The notes under the pieces are model-generated. The model ran no database searches. It had not been told where the DNA came from and worked only from the letters and a program-made list of their open reading frames with translations. This document shows, piece after piece, positions 8,644 to 16,882 of a stretch of DNA of 64,000 bases (the first letter of the stretch is position 1; each line of letters opens with the position of its first letter). A program made the position numbers and the translations under genes. The DNA comes from Spiractinospora alimapuensis. GTDB taxonomy: Bacteria > Actinomycetota > Actinomycetes > Streptosporangiales > Streptosporangiaceae. Location of the stretch: positions 4,674,010 to 4,738,009 of the forward strand of contig NZ_CP072467.1 in assembly GCF_018437505.1 (NCBI RefSeq). Direction: 5' to 3'.

Positions 8644-8892
8644 TCAGGCTCGCTGGCGCGGTACGAGTGGTGACCTGTTACGACGCCGGCGGTCGTACTC
8701 ATGCACGATCGCCTGCGCGTAGCCGTTGCTGATCCCGTGCTCGTCGGCGAGCCAGGTGCTTCGCTCCGAGCAGCGGGACAGGGCGGGGCCACTTTCGAGG
8801 TGATCAAACCACTCGTGGAGGTCTTGGCCAGTGACTACAGGAATACGAGCGAGCAGCCGAGCGTGGATCTCCGGCGAGTGGGCTGGCGACAT
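8644..8892 (-). CDS. DUF4287 domain protein
   Basis: A small cytoplasmic protein of 82 residues. The C-terminal half, STWLADEHGISNGYAQAIVHEY, is the recognisable DUF4287 motif (a short helical domain around a W-L-x-x-E-H-G core). The tail is Arg-rich. The ATG at 8892 has an excellent GGAGG five bases upstream, which excludes the much longer upstream frame. Function unknown; it stands alone, facing the Bax-inhibitor gene. Confidence 0.8.
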   Translation of the reverse strand: MSPAHSPEIHARLLARIPVVTGQDLHEWFDHLESGPALSRCSERSTWLADEHGISNGYAQAIVHEYDRRRRNRSPLVPRQRA

Positions 8893-9062
8893 GTGCACCT
8901 CCATAGATGAACGGCACCTATCAGCGACACTGCGACAGGATCTCGTTTTGGACAAGACCTGGACGCCAGCTTTTTGCCGGGGTTTTACCGCGCGTCCCCC
9001 TGGAGGGCGGGAAAGTTGATGATGGTGGTGGGCACGGCGCCAGAGTGCCCACCACCATGGCG

Positions 9063-10286
9063 TCAGGACAGGCGCTCGAAAACGGCCGCCATGCCCTGTC
9101 CGCCTCCCACACACATCGCTTCCAAGCCGAAGGTGTGGTCGTGGAAGTCCAACCCGTTGAGCAGAGTCGTGGTGATCCGCGCTCCGGTCATACCGAACGG
9201 GTGGCCCACCGCCACGGCACCGCCGTTGACGTTGAGCTGCCCCTCGATGTCGATGCCGAGGTCGTCCGCCGAAGGCAGGACCTGCGCCGCGAACGCCTCA
9301 TTGATCTCCACCAGATCGATGTCCCGGATACTCATGTTGGCGCGCCGCAACGCCTGCTGTGAGGCGGCCACCGGGCCGAGGCCCATGATCTCCGGCGAGA
9401 GCGCACTGACCCCGGTGGAGACGATCCGCGCCAGCGGCGTGACTCCCAGCTCCGCCGCCTTACGGTCGCTCATGATGATAAGCGCTGCCGCCCCGTCGTT
9501 GAGCGGGCAGCAGTTCCCGGCCGTGACGGTCCCGTCGGGCCGGAACACCGGGGCCAGCGACGACACCTTCTCCAGTGTCGTGCCGCGACGCGGACCGTCG
9601 TCGGAATCCACCACCGTGCCGTCGGGCAGAGTCACCGGAGTGATCTCGCGGGCCCAGAACCCGTTGTCGATGGAGCGCTCCGCGCGGTTCTGCGACAGCA
9701 CCGCGAACTCGTCCTGACGTTGGCGCGAGATGCCCCGAAGCTGGGCGACGTTCTCGGCGGTCTGGCCCATGGTGATGTAGATGTCCGGCAGCGCACCGTC
9801 CTGCCGCGGGTCGTGCCAGGTCTCCGCACCGCCCTCGGCGCGACGTTCGGTCCGCTCGCGGGCGCCGGAGAACAGGGGGTTCTTGGTGTCGGGCAGACCG
9901 TCGCTGCTGCCCTTGGCCAGCCGGCTCACCGCCTCGACCCCCGCCGAGACGAACACGTCGCCCTCGCCCGCCTTGATCGCGTGGAAGGCCATCCGCGTGG
10001 TCTGCAGGGAGGAGGAACAGTACCTGGTCACCGTGGTGCCGGGAACGTCGTCCAGGCCCAACTGGACCGCGACGACGCGAGCGAGGTTGTGGCCTTGCTC
10101 CCCACCGGGCAGACCACAGCCCAGCATCAGGTCGTCGATCTCGGCGGGGTCCAACTGGGGGACCTGGGCCAGTGCGCTCCGCACGATCTGCTGGGTGAGA
10201 TCGTCGGGACGAATGTCCTTGAGTGACCCTTTCGCGGCGCGGCCGATCGGCGACCGAGCGGTAGCGACAACGACGGCTTCGGGCAT
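9063..10286 (-). CDS. Acetyl-CoA C-acyltransferase (thiolase)
   Basis: Degradative or biosynthetic thiolase of 407 residues that cleaves or condenses acyl-CoA and acetyl-CoA. The nucleophilic Cys is in TRYCSSSLQ near residue 90. The remaining thiolase motifs are NEAFAAQV, GGAVAVGHPFGMTGAR with the catalytic His, and CVGGGQGMA with the second Cys. The ATG at 10286 is supported by AAAGG about nine bases upstream. No other fatty-acid gene is adjacent, so the chain-length preference cannot be inferred. It is divergent from cystathionine beta-synthase across a 315-bp spacer. Confidence 0.93.
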   Translation of the reverse strand: MPEAVVVATARSPIGRAAKGSLKDIRPDDLTQQIVRSALAQVPQLDPAEIDDLMLGCGLPGGEQGHNLARVVAVQLGLDDVPGTTVTRYCSSSLQTTRMAFHAIKAGEGDVFVSAGVEAVSRLAKGSSDGLPDTKNPLFSGARERTERRAEGGAETWHDPRQDGALPDIYITMGQTAENVAQLRGISRQRQDEFAVLSQNRAERSIDNGFWAREITPVTLPDGTVVDSDDGPRRGTTLEKVSSLAPVFRPDGTVTAGNCCPLNDGAAALIIMSDRKAAELGVTPLARIVSTGVSALSPEIMGLGPVAASQQALRRANMSIRDIDLVEINEAFAAQVLPSADDLGIDIEGQLNVNGGAVAVGHPFGMTGARITTTLLNGLDFHDHTFGLEAMCVGGGQGMAAVFERLS

Positions 10287-10601
10287 GAGTGTCAACCTTT
10301 CTCCCGGCCGCGCGGGGATCTTCGTTGGAATAGGCTACCGGCGGGTAATCGGCAACGGAGCGCGCGGACGATCCAACTTCGATCCAGTATCGAGGTCACA
10401 GGGTTGAACTCGTGCTCTGGGGTCGCCTTGGGTCGTCCCCGCACCGCCCCTGATCGGGTAAGACAGCACTGACGGCGCGATCGTCCGGCCCGCTCGGGGC
10501 GTGGAGCGGTCGGGCCGGATCCGGGGCCGGCATGATGGGCCCAACGGTGAACGACGAAGGTATCGACGCCGGTGACCAACGGCGATGGTGAGGGAGTCCG
10601 A
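10287..10601. promoter_or_regulatory. Divergent promoter region of the thiolase and cbs genes
   Basis: A gene-free spacer of about 315 bp. It holds one notable inverted repeat at 10376-10396, ACTTCGAT-N5-ATCGAGGT (eight-base arms, one mismatch), which could bind a TetR-type regulator of the thiolase. No clear -35/-10 pair was identified. Confidence 0.35.
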
Positions 10602-11969
10602 ATGCGGCTACAGAACTCCATGAGTGAGTTGATCGGCGACACGCCACTGGTGCGACTGTCCACAGTCACTCGCGGAGCCTCCGCCACGGTCGCGGCGAAA
10701 GTGGAGTATTTCAACCCCGGTGGTTCGGTGAAGGACCGGATCGCGCTCCCGATGGTCGAGGCCGCGGAGAAGGAGGGCCTGTTGCGGCCCGGCGGCACCA
10801 TCGTGGAGCCGACCTCCGGGAACACCGGTGTGGGGTTGGCGCTGGTCGCCCAGTCCCGCGGGTACCGCTGTGTGTTCGTGTGCCCGGACAAGGTGGGTGC
10901 CGACAAGCTCTCCGTCCTGCGCGCCTACGGCGCTGAGGTGGTGGTGTGCCCCACGACCGTCGCGCCCGACCACCCGGACTCCTACTACTCGGTCTCCGAC
11001 CGGCTCGTCACCGAGATCCCCGGTGCGTGGAAGCCGGACCAGTACTCCAACCAGAACAACCCACGTGCCCACTTCGACTCCACCGGGCCGGAGATCTGGC
11101 GGCAGACCGAGGGCCAGATCACCCACTTCGTCGCCGGGATCGGTACCGGCGGCACCATCACCGGTGTGGGACGGTACCTCAAGGAGGTGTCCGGCGGCCG
11201 CGTCAGGATCGTCGGCGCGGACCCGGAGGGCTCGGTCTACTCGGGCGGCAGCGGGCGCCCCTACATGGTGGAGGGTGTGGGCGAGGACATCTGGCCCGAG
11301 ACCTTCGATCCGTCGATCTGCGATGAGATCATCGCGGTCAGTGACAAGGACTCCTTCCTGATGACGCGTCGGCTCGCCCAGGAGGAGGGGCTGCTGGTCG
11401 GCGGGTCGTGCGGCCTGGCCGTGGTCGCGGCGCTGCGTGTCGCGGAGACCGCGGGACCCGACGACGTCGTCGTGGTGCTCCTGCCCGACGGTGGCCGCGG
11501 CTACCTCGCCAAGATCTTCAACGACGAGTGGATGGCCGACTACGGATTCCTCACCGAGGAGACCGGGGAACCCACGGCCGGCGCCGTTCTCGACGGCAAG
11601 CACAACGAACTCCCCGAGATCGTGCACGTGCACCCCGAGGAGACCGTGGGCACGGCGATCGGGATCCTGCGTGAGTACGGGGTGTCCCAGCTTCCCGTGG
11701 TGAAGGCCGAGCCGCCGTTGATGGCGGCCGAAGTCGTGGGCGCGGTCGCCGAGCGCGACCTGCTCGACGGCCTTTTCACGGGCAACGCCGACCTCCAGGA
11801 CCCCCTGCAGCGGCACATGGGGCCCGCTCTCCCCATCGTTGGTTCCGGCGAGCCCGTCAGCCGCTGCGTGGAGCTGCTGGGGCAGTCCGACGCCTTGATC
11901 GTGGTCCGCGACGGCAAGCCCGCCGGGATCCTGACCCGCCAGGACATCCTGGCGCACATGTCCGCGTAA
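10602..11969 (+). CDS. cbs: Cystathionine beta-synthase
   Basis: PLP enzyme that joins serine (or activated serine) and homocysteine into cystathionine. The PLP lysine lies in the NPGGSVKDR motif near residue 43. TSGNTGVGLA near residue 72, GIGTGGTITGVG near 185 and GGSCG near 272 are the fold-type II signatures. Two CBS domains occupy about residues 335-455, the architecture of full-length cystathionine beta-synthase rather than O-acetylserine sulfhydrylase. No N-terminal haem segment is present. GAGGGAG lies six to eight bases before the ATG. With metB 0.9 kb downstream it forms a methionine/cysteine transsulfuration pair. Confidence 0.93.
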   Translation: MRLQNSMSELIGDTPLVRLSTVTRGASATVAAKVEYFNPGGSVKDRIALPMVEAAEKEGLLRPGGTIVEPTSGNTGVGLALVAQSRGYRCVFVCPDKVGADKLSVLRAYGAEVVVCPTTVAPDHPDSYYSVSDRLVTEIPGAWKPDQYSNQNNPRAHFDSTGPEIWRQTEGQITHFVAGIGTGGTITGVGRYLKEVSGGRVRIVGADPEGSVYSGGSGRPYMVEGVGEDIWPETFDPSICDEIIAVSDKDSFLMTRRLAQEEGLLVGGSCGLAVVAALRVAETAGPDDVVVVLLPDGGRGYLAKIFNDEWMADYGFLTEETGEPTAGAVLDGKHNELPEIVHVHPEETVGTAIGILREYGVSQLPVVKAEPPLMAAEVVGAVAERDLLDGLFTGNADLQDPLQRHMGPALPIVGSGEPVSRCVELLGQSDALIVVRDGKPAGILTRQDILAHMSA

Positions 11970-12017
11970 CCAACCACGGCCGAAGGACGGCGTTCTCCGA
12001 GAGAGGCACCCACACCC

Positions 12018-12662
12018 TTGCTGAGTTCGGTAATGGCAGCCCTCTGGACCACGATGCGCCGCCGCGCCGGTGTCCGGTACGGCAGCAGGGGAGCACGGAA
12101 GTTCGCCGCCTTCGGCCCCGGGACGTCCATCGCGTTCCCACCCGCCACGATCTTCGGGGAGCCCTGGATCGAGCTCGGATCCCATACCGTGATCGGGGCG
12201 GAGGTCACGATCACCGCAGGTCTCCTCCCCGACCTGGAGCTCGGTCCCGAGCCGGTGCTCCGCATCGGTGACGGCTGCACCGTGGGCCGAGGAAGCCACG
12301 TCGTGGCCCACCAGCGCGTCGAGATCGGGGACTTCGTCTTCACCGGCCCCTACGTGTACGTCACCGACCAGAACCACGGATACACCGACCCCGCCACCCC
12401 CGTGGGGCTCCAGTTCCCCCGTAACGACCCGGTGCGTATCGGACGAGGCTGCTGGATCGGCGCCAACGCGGTGGTCCTCCCCGGCGTCCGGCTCGGCCAG
12501 AACTGTGTCGTCGCCGCCGGCAGCGTGGTCCTGCCCGGCGAGTACCCGGACCACAGCGTCCTCGCCGGGGTCCCCGCCAAGATCGTGCGCTGGTACACCC
12601 CCGAATCCGGCTGGACCAACCGCCCCCGCACGACTCCAGATTCCAGCCCCGAGGACACGTAG
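12018..12662 (+). CDS. Acyltransferase with left-handed beta-helix (hexapeptide repeats)
   Basis: A 214-residue protein with imperfect hexapeptide repeats between about residues 40 and 190 (IELGSHTVIGAEVTI, RIGDGCTVGRGSHVV, VRIGRGCWIGANAVVLPGVRLG, AGVPAKIVRW). The fold is that of maltose/galactoside O-acetyltransferases, so an acyl-CoA donor is likely; the acceptor is unknown. The TTG at 12018 has GAGAGG eleven bases upstream; ATG 12033 is the alternative start. It sits between cbs and metB but has no obvious sulfur role. Confidence 0.85.
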   Translation: MLSSVMAALWTTMRRRAGVRYGSRGARKFAAFGPGTSIAFPPATIFGEPWIELGSHTVIGAEVTITAGLLPDLELGPEPVLRIGDGCTVGRGSHVVAHQRVEIGDFVFTGPYVYVTDQNHGYTDPATPVGLQFPRNDPVRIGRGCWIGANAVVLPGVRLGQNCVVAAGSVVLPGEYPDHSVLAGVPAKIVRWYTPESGWTNRPRTTPDSSPEDT

Positions 12663-12901
12663 CGCCGCGACCGTCCGGCTCCCCAGCGGATGGGCCGCAT
12701 CGCCCGTCTTGTTCGGCGCGGCGTCTCGGTGGTCACCGGCACGGTCGATGCCGGCGGTCCTCCCTGCCCGCACACGTGCCGGAGGTTGGCCGGCCACGGG
12801 CGGCGTGCCCTGGTCCCGAGGCTCGCGTCGCGAGGACAGGGCGTGGCGGGGTGCCGGCACGCCGCTTCGGTGGAGAGGCGGACGCACTCGTGTCCACGTC
12901 C

Positions 12902-12907
12902 TAGTCT
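12902..12907 (+). promoter_or_regulatory. -10 element of a probably leaderless metB promoter
   Basis: TAGTCT lies six bases before the metB ATG and no ribosome site is present. A transcript starting about seven bases downstream would begin at the start codon itself. Confidence 0.45.
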
Positions 12908-12913
12908 TTGGCC

Positions 12914-14059
12914 ATGGCATTTACCGGTTTCGAGACACGCGCGATCCACGCCGGGCAGGAGCCCGACCCCCAGACGGGGGCGGTTGTGGTTCCCATCTAT
13001 CAGGTGAGTACGTACGCCCAGGATGGTGTGGGCGGTTTGCGGGGGTATGAGTACAGCCGCACCGGCAACCCCACGCGTGCCGCGCTGGAAGAGTGTCTCG
13101 CGGATCTCGAGGGCGGGAGCCGTGGGCTCGCGTTCGCTTCCGGGATGGCCGCCGAGGACACCTTGCTGCGCACCATCGCGTCGCCGGGTGACCACGTCAT
13201 CATCCCGAACGACGCCTACGGCGGGACTTACCGCCTGTTCTCGACGGTGTCGAGCAACTGGGGCGTGAAGTGGGACGCGGTTCCGCTGGCGGACCCGGAG
13301 GCGGTGCGGGCGGCGGTCCGGCCCGAGACCGTGGCGATCTGGGTGGAGACGCCCACCAACCCGCTGCTCAACGTCGCCGACATCGCGCTGCTCGCCGACG
13401 TCGCCCACGACGCTGGTGCGTTGCTGGTGGTGGACAACACCTTCGCCTCGCCGTACCTGCAGCGCCCACTGGTGGAGGGCGCCGACGTCGTCGTGCACTC
13501 CACCACCAAGTACCTGGGCGGTCACTCCGACGTCGTCAGCGGCGCGCTGGTGACCCGTGACCGGGAGTTGGGGGAGCGGGTCGCGTTCCATCAGAACACC
13601 ATGGGCGCCGTGGCGGGTCCGTTCGACTCCTGGCTCGCGCTGCGTGGGATCAAGACCCTGGCGGTGCGGATGGACCGGCACTGCGCGAACGCCGAACAGG
13701 TCGTCGCGGCTCTCACGCACCACCCGAAGGTGACCGAGGTGCTCTACCCGGGGCTTCCGGAGCACCCCGGGCACAAGATCGCCGAGGCGCAGATGAAGGG
13801 CTTCGGTGGCATGGTCTCCTTCCGCGTCGCCGGGGGAGAGGAAGCGGCACTGCGCGTCTGCGCGGCGACGCGCCTGTTCACGTTGGCGGAGTCGCTCGGC
13901 GGTGTGGAGTCGCTGATCGAGCACCCCGGTCGGATGACCCACGCCTCCACCAGCGGTTCACCCCTGGAAGTGCCGAGTGACCTCGTGCGCCTGTCGGTGG
14001 GGATCGAGTCCGGTTCCGACCTGGTCGCCGACATCGAGGCGGCGCTGGAGACCGCCTGA
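12914..14059 (+). CDS. metB: Cystathionine gamma-synthase (or gamma-lyase)
   Basis: PLP enzyme of the Cys/Met metabolism family, 381 residues. It would make cystathionine from an activated homoserine and cysteine, or run transsulfuration in the lyase direction. Visible are YEYSRTGNPTR near residue 48, FASGMAAEDT near 75, VVDNTFASPYLQ near 178, the PLP lysine in HSTTKYLGGHSD near 200 and ESLGGVESLIEHP near 335. Actinobacterial annotations normally call this MetB; synthase and lyase cannot be told apart by motif alone. It has no Shine-Dalgarno and seems leaderless. A perfect hairpin follows. Confidence 0.92.
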   Translation: MAFTGFETRAIHAGQEPDPQTGAVVVPIYQVSTYAQDGVGGLRGYEYSRTGNPTRAALEECLADLEGGSRGLAFASGMAAEDTLLRTIASPGDHVIIPNDAYGGTYRLFSTVSSNWGVKWDAVPLADPEAVRAAVRPETVAIWVETPTNPLLNVADIALLADVAHDAGALLVVDNTFASPYLQRPLVEGADVVVHSTTKYLGGHSDVVSGALVTRDRELGERVAFHQNTMGAVAGPFDSWLALRGIKTLAVRMDRHCANAEQVVAALTHHPKVTEVLYPGLPEHPGHKIAEAQMKGFGGMVSFRVAGGEEAALRVCAATRLFTLAESLGGVESLIEHPGRMTHASTSGSPLEVPSDLVRLSVGIESGSDLVADIEAALETA

Positions 14060-14096
14060 CCCGGCTGACGCCGGCCACGCCGCTCCCGACACATTC

Positions 14097-14135
14097 GGCC
14101 CCCGGGTCCGTGTAGCGAACACGGACCCGGGGGCC
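14097..14135. terminator. Convergent terminator hairpin
   Basis: A perfect 17-bp stem (14097-14113 with 14119-14135) and an AGCGA loop, between metB and the convergent small membrane-protein gene. Confidence 0.8.
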
Positions 14136-14196
14136 GTTGCCGTTGGGGGGCGCCTTGCGCCCCGTGGGGGACGCCCGTGGTCAGTGAGCCAGGGGG

Positions 14197-14442
14197 CTAG
14201 ACCGCGAGCAGGGAGTCCGGGGAGTCGTCCTGAGATGTCCCGGATCCGCGCTCGTCGGGGCGGATGCTCAGTCCGACGAGTCGGCGGCCCACCCGGGCCA
14301 GCGGGCCCAGGCGCTCCCTGTTGCGCAGTGACCGGTATCGACCAGTGCGATCCTCTCCTCGGATGCCCAGGGAGACGGCCACGACGAATCCCAGCGCGAC
14401 TCCCAGGAACACCAGGCCAAGCAGGATCAGGAGGGTGGTCAT
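14197..14442 (-). CDS. Small single-helix membrane protein
   Basis: An 81-residue protein. Residues 3-27 form one hydrophobic helix, followed by an Arg-rich segment and a Ser/Asp-rich tail, so the C-terminus is probably cytoplasmic. The ATG has a strong GGAGGTG upstream, which supports a real gene. I recognise no family. It converges on metB and is divergent from the GntR regulator. Confidence 0.6.
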   Translation of the reverse strand: MTTLLILLGLVFLGVALGFVVAVSLGIRGEDRTGRYRSLRNRERLGPLARVGRRLVGLSIRPDERGSGTSQDDSPDSLLAV

Positions 14443-14502
14443 GGGGCACCTCCATACAACCCGGGCCGACAGTCATCGTGTCGGCAGGCTGAACCGGTTT
14501 AT

Positions 14503-14557
14503 GATTGGTGTGAAGCAGATCATCCCTTTCTATGGACTCATATGATTCATACCAATC
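14503..14557. promoter_or_regulatory. AT-rich divergent region with an inverted repeat
   Basis: GATTGGTGTGAA at 14503-14514 and TTCATACCAATC at 14546-14557 match in 11 of 12 positions as an inverted repeat, 31 bp apart, in an unusually AT-rich patch between the small membrane protein and the GntR gene. They are candidate binding sites for that regulator. Confidence 0.45.
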
Positions 14558-14617
14558 TTTTCCTCATAATCCGGGAGTCCGAACCGTGGGTCAAGGGTGT
14601 GGCGTAAATTGGTCGGC

Positions 14618-15454
14618 ATGAACTCGGGGCGACGTTCGGTTCCCCATTCCCGGAGTAAGCGCCATCGGCTGGCCGACCACGTCCGGGAACGCATTCACGA
14701 CGGTCGATACCCCGCGGGCGATCGCCTGCCCACGGAGGAGGATCTGGCCGCGCAACACGACGTGTCGCGCAACACCGTCCGGGACGCGATGAAGGACCTG
14801 GAGAACGAGGGTCTCGTCATCATCCGGCAGGGCAGCGGGACCTATGTCCGCGACAGCCGCCCCATCGTGCACCTGGCCACGTCGGTGTCCGGGGGGATCG
14901 ACTCCGAACGCTTCCGCCAGGGGTTCCAGCCCGCCATGAAACTCGCCGGCTACGACCGTATCCAGGAGAAGGTCGCGATCGCGATCCTCACCGCCCAGGG
15001 CGAGGTCGCCTCCCGCCTCAACATCGACGAGAACCTCCCACTCGCCGAGCGGCAGATCGTCGAACGACGGTGTGACCGCCTGGTCGACGGTGAGTTGTGG
15101 CAGCAGCAGCTCGCCTACTACCCGGCCTCCATCGCACTCAACACCGAACTCATGATCCCGGAGCAGATCGAGCGCGGAACGCACGCCGTGCTGCGAGAGC
15201 TGGGCTACGCCCAGACGTGGTCCTACGACCTGGTCGGCGCCCGCATGCCAGAACCGCGCGAGCGGGCGTCGTTCGGGATCCCCTCCGGTGTTCCGCTGCT
15301 GGTGCAGACCCGGGTCGCCTACGCCGGCGACACCGCCGTGCGCATCACCGAGACGCTCATGCCCGCCGACCGGCACCGCCTGATGTACGCCGAAGGTGAC
15401 GTGGACGAGGGCGTTCTCGTGCTCGGCACCGACGTGAACCTCATCGAACGCTGA
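14618..15454 (+). CDS. GntR-family regulator, HutC/UTRA type
   Basis: Transcription factor of about 278 residues. The N-terminal winged helix-turn-helix spans about residues 12-80, with the classic YPAGDRLPTEEDLAAQHDVS and NTVRDAMKDLENEGLV. The C-terminal UTRA ligand domain follows (about 105-270, with LAERQIVERRC and ALNTELMIP). The ATG at 14618 is preferred over GTG 14597 because TAAATT at 14605-14610 looks like a -10 just upstream, suggesting a leaderless message. No neighbouring sugar operon identifies its ligand, and self-control through the upstream inverted repeat is plausible. Confidence 0.88.
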   Translation: MNSGRRSVPHSRSKRHRLADHVRERIHDGRYPAGDRLPTEEDLAAQHDVSRNTVRDAMKDLENEGLVIIRQGSGTYVRDSRPIVHLATSVSGGIDSERFRQGFQPAMKLAGYDRIQEKVAIAILTAQGEVASRLNIDENLPLAERQIVERRCDRLVDGELWQQQLAYYPASIALNTELMIPEQIERGTHAVLRELGYAQTWSYDLVGARMPEPRERASFGIPSGVPLLVQTRVAYAGDTAVRITETLMPADRHRLMYAEGDVDEGVLVLGTDVNLIER

Positions 15455-15559
15455 CCGCCCGGGGACGGAGCGCGGATGTCGACGACCCGGCGTGTTCGGG
15501 CATCCCCGGCGGGGCACTAACGTCGCATGGGACGTTGTGTCGGTCGATGAGGGGGCAGT

Positions 15560-16720
15560 GTGGCCCGGTTCGGGGATGGACTCGCGACGGGGACCGATCT
15601 CGTCGGCGCGGCCGAACGCGCGGTACTGCAGGCGCTGGAACCGTTGGACGGCGCGCCTGACCTTCTCTGCGTGTTCGTGTGCGGTGAGGACGCCGACGAG
15701 ATCACCCAGGCCGGGGAACGGGCCATGGCGTTGGCGCCCGGGGCCGTCACGATCGGCTGCACGGCCAACGGCATCGTCGGTCAGGGCCGAGCGGTGGAGG
15801 GACGTGGTGGCGTCAGCGCGTGGGCGGCCCGCCTGCCCGACACCACTCTCACCCCGGTCCGCCTCGAAGTCGAGCCCGAGGACGAGTACCTGACGGTCGT
15901 GGGGATGGTCGAACCAACGCCCGCCGACTCCGCGATGATCCTGCTGGCCAACCCGTACGCCTTCCCCGTCCCGCCGTTCCTGCGCTACTCCAGCGAGTCC
16001 CTGGGTGGCCTGCCGATCGTGGGTGGACTCGCCGGTACGCTGCGCGGCGAGGAGTCGATGCGGCTGTTCAGCATGGGCGAGTCCGTGGACGCCGGAGCCG
16101 TGGGGGTCCTCCTCGGTGGGGAGGGGATCGTCGGCGCGGCCGTCAGCCAGGGATGCTCCCCGATCGGGCCCGCGCTCGCGGTCACCGGTGCGGAGGGCAA
16201 CGTGATCACCGAGATCGCGGGAGTTCCGGCGGTCACCAAACTCGAGGAGATCGTCGACGCCCTCACCGATGGCGAACGCGCTCTCGCCTCACGTGGCCTG
16301 CAGATCGGTATCGCCATGGACGAGTACGCCGAACGCCATGGTTACGGAGACTTCCTGATCCGCGGCGTCGTCGACGCCGACCCCGAAACCGGGGAACTGG
16401 TCATCGCCGAGGTCGTCGAAGTCGGGCAGACCGTGCGGTTCCACGTCCGCGACTCCGCCACCGCCGAGAGCGACCTGTCGAAGAAGCTGCACGCGTTCCA
16501 GACCGACACCGAAGGGCGCTCCGACGCCGCCCTGCTGTTCACCTGCAACGGACGGGGCGCGTCCATGTTCCCCACCGCCGACCACGACGTGCGCCAGATT
16601 CGCCACGACCTGGGCATCACCCCCGTGGCGGGCTACTTCGCCCCGGGCGAGATCGGTCCCGTCGCGGGCCGGAACTACATGCACGGGTTCACCGCCTGCG
16701 TGCTCACCTTCGGTTCCTGA
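15560..16720 (+). CDS. FIST N/FIST C domain protein
   Basis: A 386-residue soluble protein. The FIST N domain covers about residues 20-200 (APGAVTIGCTANGIVGQ, LGGLPIVGGLAGT, GAVGVLLGG). The FIST C domain covers about 210-365 (RGVVDADPETGELV, ALLFTCNGRGASMFPTADHD, PVAGYFAPGEIGPV). FIST domains are thought to sense small ligands such as amino acids and are often linked to signalling; this one stands alone with no attached output domain. The GTG start follows AGGGGG by four to five bases. It is co-oriented with the GntR gene 105 bp upstream. Confidence 0.9.
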   Translation: MARFGDGLATGTDLVGAAERAVLQALEPLDGAPDLLCVFVCGEDADEITQAGERAMALAPGAVTIGCTANGIVGQGRAVEGRGGVSAWAARLPDTTLTPVRLEVEPEDEYLTVVGMVEPTPADSAMILLANPYAFPVPPFLRYSSESLGGLPIVGGLAGTLRGEESMRLFSMGESVDAGAVGVLLGGEGIVGAAVSQGCSPIGPALAVTGAEGNVITEIAGVPAVTKLEEIVDALTDGERALASRGLQIGIAMDEYAERHGYGDFLIRGVVDADPETGELVIAEVVEVGQTVRFHVRDSATAESDLSKKLHAFQTDTEGRSDAALLFTCNGRGASMFPTADHDVRQIRHDLGITPVAGYFAPGEIGPVAGRNYMHGFTACVLTFGS

Positions 16721-16882
16721 CTCCACCGGGCCGCTCGCCCCCGCTCGTCCGCGCGGCCCGCGATGGCCCCTCCCGCCGGGCACGGTGGGGACGCCGCGAT
16801 GTCCATCGGCGCGTCGCCTACGTCTCTTTGCGTAGTTATGTCATTACTTGTTGTGCGAATCGGGGTGAGTGGGGGAGAGACC

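Noticed and set aside
10608-12920. A 770-codon minus-strand open frame opposite cbs and the acyltransferase
   Set aside because: Antisense shadow of two clear genes; composition is Gly/Arg/His-rich with no recognisable domain and no ribosome site.
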